Assembly: GCF_030817175.1 (NCBI RefSeq)
Contig: NZ_JAUSYY010000001.1
Span: 744,001-808,000 of the forward strand
DNA length: 64,000 nt
Direction: 5' to 3'
Source of the DNA: Agromyces ramosus
GTDB lineage: Bacteria; Actinomycetota; Actinomycetes; Actinomycetales; Microbacteriaceae
The notes below the pieces were generated by a model. That model was given only the letters and a program-made list of their open reading frames with translations. It was not told the origin of the DNA and made no database searches. Below are positions 57,688-64,000 of this stretch, one piece after another (the stretch's first letter is position 1; each line of letters begins with the position of its first letter). The translations under genes were made by a program, and so were the position numbers.

Positions 57688-58845
57688 ATGCAACGCATCG
57701 CCGCAGAGCCACTCGACGCACTCCGCACCCGCACGAGCGCCAAATGGCGCCTGTATCCGGCCGACGTGCTGCCGCTGCCGGTCGCCGAGATGGACTACCC
57801 GCTCGCCGAGCCCATCGCGGCCGCGCTGCACGCCGCGATCGACCGCTCCGACACCGGCTACACGAACGGCAGCCTGCCCGTGGCCGAGGCGTTCCAGGAC
57901 TTCGCCTCCACCCGACTCGGGTGGGAGGTCGACCCGGCACGCGTCACCTGCACGGCCGACGTCAGCATGGGCATCGTCGAGGTGCTCCGACGGGTCACGA
58001 CTCCCGGCGACGGGGTGATCATCACCCCGCCCATCTACCCGCCCTTCTTCGACCTCGTGGCCGAGGCGTCCTGCGCTGTCGTCGAGGTGCCGATGCTCGG
58101 CGGCATCGACGAGGGCTGGGCGCTCGACCTCGACGGCATCGACGCGGCCTTCGCGGCCGGGGCGCGGGCGATGGTGCTCTGCAACCCGCACAATCCGATC
58201 GGATTGGTGCCGGATGCCTCGACCCTCGCCGCGCTCGCCGAGATCGCCGCCCGCCACGACGCCACGATCGTCGCCGACGAGGTGCACGGCCCGCTCGCGC
58301 AGCCCGCGACCCCGTACACGCCGTTCCTCACCGTGTCGGAGACCGCTCGCGAGCACGGCATCGCCATCACGTCGGCGAGCAAGTCGTTCAACATCGCCGG
58401 GCTGAAGTCGGCGCTCGTCGTGACGGCGAGCGAGCGCGCCGACCGGGTGCGGCAGCAGCTGCCCTACGAGGTCGAGTGGCGCATGGGCCAGTTCGGCGCG
58501 ATCGCCTCGATCGCTGCGTTCCGCGAGGGCGGGCCCTGGCTCGACGGCGTCCTCGCGAGCCTCGACGACAACCGGCGACTGCTCGCCGACCTCATCGCCG
58601 ACGAGCTTCCCGGCGTTCGGTATCGCATCCCGGATGCCACGTACCTCGCGTGGCTCGACCTCTCAGCGCTCGGCTGGGGCGACGATCCCGCCGCCTACGC
58701 ACTCGAGCACGCGAAGGTCGCGCTCGCGATCGGGCCGACGTTCGGTGCGACGGTCGGACGCGGGCACGCCCGGCTCAACTTCGCGTGCACGCCCGAGGTG
58801 CTCTCGGAGGCGATCACGCGGCTCGCCGACGCCCGCATCGGCTGA
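57688..58845 (+). CDS. MalY/PatB-type PLP aminotransferase (cystathionine beta-lyase)
   Basis: PLP enzyme of fold type I, 385 residues, cytosolic. Family features: WRLYPADVLPLPVAEMDYPL near the start (P-x-W-V-A-D-M-D-like motif), DTGYTNGSL, VTCTADVSMGIVEVLRRVT, CNPHNPIG, VADEVHGPLA and the PLP lysine in TSASKSFNIAGLKSA. Members cleave cystathionine to homocysteine and some also modulate regulators (MalY). Start at ATG 57688. It ends nine bases from the convergent guaB. No methionine genes nearby, so the exact substrate is unproven. Confidence 0.92.
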   Translation: MQRIAAEPLDALRTRTSAKWRLYPADVLPLPVAEMDYPLAEPIAAALHAAIDRSDTGYTNGSLPVAEAFQDFASTRLGWEVDPARVTCTADVSMGIVEVLRRVTTPGDGVIITPPIYPPFFDLVAEASCAVVEVPMLGGIDEGWALDLDGIDAAFAAGARAMVLCNPHNPIGLVPDASTLAALAEIAARHDATIVADEVHGPLAQPATPYTPFLTVSETAREHGIAITSASKSFNIAGLKSALVVTASERADRVRQQLPYEVEWRMGQFGAIASIAAFREGGPWLDGVLASLDDNRRLLADLIADELPGVRYRIPDATYLAWLDLSALGWGDDPAAYALEHAKVALAIGPTFGATVGRGHARLNFACTPEVLSEAITRLADARIG

Positions 58846-58854
58846 CGCGTTGCG

Positions 58855-60393
<1,539 letters not shown>

Positions 60394-60498
60394 TCAAGTG
60401 GGTGTCGCACGATCTACCAATGTTAAGCGAGTTTGCACGAGGGGCATTCCCCGGATAACAATCAAGGGCCATTGTGACCATGCATGAAACACATGGGA

Positions 60499-60532
60499 CA
60501 TAATCGGCACGTACTGTCGACGACGTCGTCGA
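60499..60532 (+). promoter_or_regulatory. Promoter -10 and 16-bp palindrome upstream of liv operon
   Basis: CATAAT (60499-60504) is a good -10 in an otherwise GC-rich gap; the -35 (TGACCA 60475-60480, 18-base spacer) is weak. TCGACGAC followed by GTCGTCGA (60517-60532) is a perfect 16-bp palindrome just after the expected start, well placed for a repressor. The liv start codon is 51 bases further on. The regulator is unknown. Confidence 0.45.
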
Positions 60533-60582
60533 TAGGAAGACCGGACCCCGAGGCCAACAGCCCCGGGACTCTTGGAGGTGCA

Positions 60583-61905
60583 GTGGAACCCACGCAATCA
60601 GTCGCCAGACGGTCGCCAGGGAGGTGGCTCATCCTCCTCGGAATCCTTTTGTCAGCACTCACTCTGTCCAGCATCGCAGCGTCCCCTGCGGTGGCGGATG
60701 AAGTGAGTACCGACGAGAGCTCCGAGGAGTTCGAGTTCCACTTCCGTGGCAACGTCCAACACGACGGCGAACCGCTCGAAGGCGTGCACATCACGCTCGA
60801 GGGCAACGGCTTCGAAGCCGAGACCGACACCGACGCCGACGGACGGTGGAGCATCGGCGTGCCCGAGAAGGGCACCTATACGGTGACCCTCGACGAAGAC
60901 ACCCTTCCCGAGGGCGTCGTCGTCGCCGAGGGCAGTGCCACACGGGAGGCGAGCTTCGGCCTCACGCGCAACGCGTCGGTGAACTTCTTCCTCGGCGAGG
61001 GCGTCCGCACGACCGTGAGCTTCTTCGACCAGTTCGTCCAGCGACTGATCAGCGGCATCAACTTCGGCCTGCTGCTCGCGCTCGCGGCGATCGGCCTCTC
61101 GCTGATCTTCGGCACCACCGGCCTCTCGAACTTCGCCCACGCCGAGCTCATCACGTTCGGCGCGCTCATGGTGCTGACGTTCGGGGTGAATCTGGCGTGG
61201 CCGCTGTGGATCGCGATCGGGGTGGCGCTCGTGTTGAGCGCCGCGCTCGGATGGGGCCTCGATGCGGTGATCTGGAAACCGCTGCGCCGCAAGGGCGTCG
61301 GCCTCATCCAGCTCATGATCGTGAGCATCGGCCTCTCGCTCGCCATGCGCTACACGTACCAGTTCTTCTACGGCGGCTCGACGAGCCAGCTCCCCGGGGC
61401 GACGCTTCCATCCGACATCCGGTTCGGGGCGGTCGCGCTCTCGTGGGTCGACATCGCGAGCATGGGGGTGAGCATCGTGGTGCTCCTCGGCGTCGGCTAC
61501 TTCCTGCTGCGCACCCGCATCGGCAAGGCGACCCGAGCCGTGTCCGACAACGCGAGCCTCGCCTCCGCGAGCGGCATCGACGTCGACCGGGTCATCCGCA
61601 TCGTCTGGGTGCTCGGCGCGTTGCTCGCCGGCCTCGCCGGAATCCTCTGGGCCTACTTCCGTCCGGGCGTCAGCTGGGACATGGGGTTCCAGATCCTGCT
61701 CCTCGTCTTCGCAGCGGTCACGCTGGGCGGGCTCGGCACGGCGTTCGGCGCCCTGGTCGGCTCGATCATCGTGGGCCTGTTCGTCGAGCTCTCGACGCTG
61801 TGGCTCCCGAGCGACATGAAGTACGTCGGCGCCCTGGTCATCCTGATCGTGGTGCTGTTGTTCCGACCACAGGGAATCCTGGGTCGTCGAGAGCGAATCG
61901 GATAG
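60583..61905 (+). CDS. livH: LivH-type permease with secreted N-terminal beta-sandwich domain
   Basis: Membrane subunit of a branched-chain amino acid (or related amide) importer, 440 residues. The C-terminal 290 residues are a normal LivH permease (FGLLLALAAIGLSLIFGTTG, LSNFAHAELITFGAL, MRYTYQFFYGG, TRAVSDNASLASASGIDVDR). Ahead of it are about 150 extra residues: a cleavable-looking signal peptide (WLILLGILLSALTLSSIAAS, AVADE), an acidic stretch, and a carboxypeptidase-regulatory/Ig-like fold (GNVQHDGEPLEGVHITLEGN, TDADGRWSIGVPEKGTYTVT). GTG 60583 is preceded by GGAGGTG. After cleavage the added domain would face outside and could touch the binding protein, which is not in this window. Confidence 0.88.
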   Translation: MEPTQSVARRSPGRWLILLGILLSALTLSSIAASPAVADEVSTDESSEEFEFHFRGNVQHDGEPLEGVHITLEGNGFEAETDTDADGRWSIGVPEKGTYTVTLDEDTLPEGVVVAEGSATREASFGLTRNASVNFFLGEGVRTTVSFFDQFVQRLISGINFGLLLALAAIGLSLIFGTTGLSNFAHAELITFGALMVLTFGVNLAWPLWIAIGVALVLSAALGWGLDAVIWKPLRRKGVGLIQLMIVSIGLSLAMRYTYQFFYGGSTSQLPGATLPSDIRFGAVALSWVDIASMGVSIVVLLGVGYFLLRTRIGKATRAVSDNASLASASGIDVDRVIRIVWVLGALLAGLAGILWAYFRPGVSWDMGFQILLLVFAAVTLGGLGTAFGALVGSIIVGLFVELSTLWLPSDMKYVGALVILIVVLLFRPQGILGRRERIG

Positions 61906-61917
61906 GAGGGGACGACC

Positions 61918-62901
61918 ATGATCGACTGGGGAGCAATCTTCGGAAACGCGGCCGTCGAGCTGATCAGCCCGACCACTGCCGCCTACGCACTCGCCGCACT
62001 GGGTCTGGCGATCCACTTCGGCTTCACCGGCTTGCTGAACTTCGGCCAGGCGGGCTTCATGCTGCTCGGCGCCTACGGGTACGCCATCCCCGCCCTCAAG
62101 CTGGGGTGGCCCGTCTGGGCCTGCGTGCTCACCGCACTCGCGGCATCTGTCGTGTTCGCACTCATACTCGGTATCCCGACGCTGCGACTGCGCGCCGACT
62201 ATCTGGCCATCGTGACGATCGCCGCCGCCGAAGTGCTGCGGCTGGTGTTCACCTCGAACGAGTTGCAGGCGGTGACCGGTTCGGCGAACGGCCTCTCGGA
62301 GTATCAGGCGGGCCTGCTCGCCTTCAACCCGTTCCCCGCCGGACGCTACGGCTGGGGCCCGTTCATCTTCGACAACCGGGTGTGGTTCTTCCTGGTGATC
62401 GCGTGGATCGTCGTGGCGATCGCCGCGGTGCTCACCTGGCTCATCATGCGCAGCCCGTGGGGCCGGGTCATCAAGGGCATCCGCGAAGACGAGGACGCCG
62501 TCCGCGCGCTCGGCAAGAACGTCTACTCCTACAAGATGCAGAGCCTCGTGCTCGGTGGTCTCCTCGGCACCATCGCCGGCATGTTGTTCGTCATGCCGCG
62601 AGCGGTGGTGCCGTCGTACTTCCAACCGTCGCTGACGTTCTTCATCTACGCGATCCTGCTCCTCGGCGGCGCCGCGACGATCTTGGGGCCGATCCTCGGC
62701 TCGATCGTGTTCTGGGTGCTGCTGTCGTTCTTCTCGGGCTTCATCGCCCGCGCGGTCGAAGCGGGCTGGCTCCCCTTCATGACGCAGGTGCAGGCCGGCC
62801 AGATCCGGTTCATCCTCGTCGGGGTCGCGATCATGCTGATCGTGGTGTTCATGCCACAGGGCATCCTCGGAAACAGGAAGGAGCTTGCTTTTGTCAAGTG
62901 A
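61918..62901 (+). CDS. livM: LivM-type branched-chain amino acid permease
   Basis: Second permease, 327 residues with about eight hydrophobic segments: SPTTAAYALAALGLAIHFGF, LLNFGQAGFMLLGAYGYAIP, VLTALAASVVFALILGIPTL, the conserved loop LRADYLAIVTIAAAEVLRLV, then MRSPWGRVIKGIREDEDAVRALGKNV (coupling helix) and the terminal VFMPQGILGNRKE. ATG 61918 follows AGGAGGGG, 12 bases after livH. Its last 11 bases overlap livG. Confidence 0.93.
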   Translation: MIDWGAIFGNAAVELISPTTAAYALAALGLAIHFGFTGLLNFGQAGFMLLGAYGYAIPALKLGWPVWACVLTALAASVVFALILGIPTLRLRADYLAIVTIAAAEVLRLVFTSNELQAVTGSANGLSEYQAGLLAFNPFPAGRYGWGPFIFDNRVWFFLVIAWIVVAIAAVLTWLIMRSPWGRVIKGIREDEDAVRALGKNVYSYKMQSLVLGGLLGTIAGMLFVMPRAVVPSYFQPSLTFFIYAILLLGGAATILGPILGSIVFWVLLSFFSGFIARAVEAGWLPFMTQVQAGQIRFILVGVAIMLIVVFMPQGILGNRKELAFVK

Positions 62902-63802
62902 AACCGCCTCCTCGAGGCCCGTCAAGACGACCGGACTCCACATCGGCGATTCGGCACCCGGAGTCAAGAAGCACGACCCCATCCTCATCGCCGACGGTGT
63001 CAAGCGCACGTTCGGCGGCCTCACCGCCGTCGACGTCGACCACGTCGAGATCCCGCGGGGCGCGATCACCGCGCTCATCGGCCCGAACGGTGCCGGCAAG
63101 ACGACCTTCTTCAACCTGCTGACCGGCTTCGACAAGCCCGACACCGGAAGCTGGTCGTACGAAGGGCGCTCGCTGGCCCACGTGCCCGCCTACCGGGTGG
63201 CGCGCATGGGACTCATCCGCACGTTCCAGCTGACCAAGTCGCTCGCGCTGCTCTCCGTCATGGACAACATGAAGCTCGGCGCGAAAGACCAGATCGGCGA
63301 GAATCTCTTCCGCTCACTCGTGCCGGCGCTCTGGCGCAAGCAAGACGAGGAGATCGAGGTGAAGGCCCTCGAGCTGCTCGGGCGGTTCAAGCTCGACGCC
63401 AAGAAAGACGATTACGCGGCCAGCCTCTCGGGCGGACAGCGCAAGCTCCTCGAGATGGCGCGCGCCCTCATGAGCGACCCCACGCTCGTCATGCTCGATG
63501 AGCCGATGGCCGGCGTGAACCCCGCGCTCACGCAGTCACTGCTCGACCACATCCTCAACCTCAAGGCGGAGGGCATGACCGTGCTGTTCGTCGAGCACGA
63601 CATGCACATGGTGCGCCACATCGCCGATTGGGTGATCGTCATGGCCGAAGGTCGTGTGGTCGCCGAGGGCGACCCGCACACGGTGATGGAGGATCCCGCC
63701 GTGATCGACGCTTACCTCGGCGCGCACCACGACGCCGATCTCGGCGCCCCGACCACCGGGCACGTTGAAGCGCTGAAGGAGCTTATCGATGACGAACAGT
63801 AG
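62891..63802 (+). CDS. livG: LivG-type ABC transporter ATPase
   Basis: ATPase of the importer, 303 residues. Walker A GPNGAGKTT, LivG-specific loop GLIRTFQLTKSLALLSVMDN, signature LSGGQRKLLEMARA, Walker B LVMLDEPMAGVNP, switch His in VEHD with the DMHMVRHIADWVIVM sequence. An N-terminal extension of about 30 residues and a C-terminal one of about 30 are a little longer than in E. coli LivG. TTG 62891 is placed seven bases after AAGGAG; TTG 62885 would be too close. Confidence 0.93.
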   Translation: MSSETASSRPVKTTGLHIGDSAPGVKKHDPILIADGVKRTFGGLTAVDVDHVEIPRGAITALIGPNGAGKTTFFNLLTGFDKPDTGSWSYEGRSLAHVPAYRVARMGLIRTFQLTKSLALLSVMDNMKLGAKDQIGENLFRSLVPALWRKQDEEIEVKALELLGRFKLDAKKDDYAASLSGGQRKLLEMARALMSDPTLVMLDEPMAGVNPALTQSLLDHILNLKAEGMTVLFVEHDMHMVRHIADWVIVMAEGRVVAEGDPHTVMEDPAVIDAYLGAHHDADLGAPTTGHVEALKELIDDEQ

Positions 63803-64000
63803 CCCAGCACCCGCTGTGGCGCCGACGCCCGCCACCGACCTGGTGGTCGAGGTCCGCGACGTCACCGCCGGATACATCACCGGCGTGAACATCCTCACCG
63901 GCTGTTCGCTGACCGCCGCCCCCGGTGAGTTGATCGGCATCATCGGACCCAACGGAGCGGGCAAGTCGACGCTCCTGAAGGCGATCTTCGGTCTCGTGAA
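63789..64000 (+). CDS. livF: LivF-type ABC transporter ATPase, 3' end outside window
   Basis: Second ATPase of the importer; 70 codons are visible. After a Pro/Ala-rich start (MTNSSPAPAVAPTPATD) the fold begins VVEVRDVTAGYITGVNILTG, with Walker A GPNGAGKST and LLKAIFGLV, as in LivF. The start overlaps the end of livG by 14 bases. The remainder and probably the substrate-binding protein gene lie beyond the window. Confidence 0.9.
   Translation, partial: MTNSSPAPAVAPTPATDLVVEVRDVTAGYITGVNILTGCSLTAAPGELIGIIGPNGAGKSTLLKAIFGLV

Noticed and set aside
60652..63144. 830-codon minus-strand frame opposite livH and livM
   Set aside because: Antisense shadow rich in His, Asp, Glu and Arg; no family similarity.

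Overview
The window is a 64-kb chromosomal segment of a very GC-rich (by eye about 70%) Gram-positive actinobacterium, most likely order Micrococcales, family Microbacteriaceae. Support comes from the gene order PerM-like (DUF6350) protein, purN, purH, from actinobacterial GuaB3, PcrA, LeuDH/ValDH and DUF3817 proteins, from ATGA-type overlapping genes, from frequent GTG/TTG starts, and from the absence of outer-membrane genes. No rRNA, tRNA, CRISPR, insertion sequence or prophage was seen. The species cannot be named from the sequence alone.

Layout. 1-3126: a sugar ABC import operon on the minus strand (ROK regulator, lipoprotein, first permease cut by the window edge), apparently autoregulated through a XylR-like palindrome that overlaps a leaderless promoter. 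3202-8236: icd, a GNAT acetyltransferase, an alkyltransferase-like DNA repair protein and a NarL-type two-component pair. 8237-11885: a giant patatin-like membrane protein. 11909-16022: a heterodimeric ABC exporter preceded by an unannotated 27-residue leader peptide. 16135-23694: a four-gene operon of two large FtsX-type permeases and two ATPases. 23666-26047: a membrane-fused dimethylargininase and a Leu/Val dehydrogenase. 26172-31830: purH, purN, the PerM-like protein and two further membrane proteins. 32033-36487: a large secreted subtilase closed by a strong terminator. 36499-38671: sucD and sucC. 38778-42497: a VIT-family transporter, a DUF72 protein and a TetR/flavin monooxygenase divergon. 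42522-46112: pcrA and a glycerophosphodiesterase. 46270-53378: a BI-1 protein, then a minus-strand series of guaA, DUF3817, an HtrA-like protease, SURF1, a KhtT-like protein and glpD. 53476-60357: guaB3, two small membrane proteins, an ABC-F ATPase, a MalY/PatB aminotransferase and guaB. 60499-64000: a branched-chain amino acid (Liv) import operon running off the window.

How the genes fit together. Central metabolism is prominent: icd and sucCD (TCA cycle) share an upstream inverted repeat, TCTCGA-N2-TCGAGA next to CGGCCGAA, suggesting one regulator for both. Purine synthesis is covered by purN, purH, guaB, guaB3 and guaA. The liv operon and the Leu/Val dehydrogenase both point to branched-chain amino acid use.

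The most interesting candidate system is at 15697-16022. A promoter, a 27-codon ORF with a perfect Shine-Dalgarno, competing RNA pairings and a Shine-Dalgarno buried in a palindrome precede a heterodimeric ABC exporter with one degenerate ATP site. The arrangement resembles the leader-peptide-controlled BmrCD exporter of Bacillus. A second genome-scale signal is the repeated use of GGATGCC/GGCATCC inside genes and in terminators.
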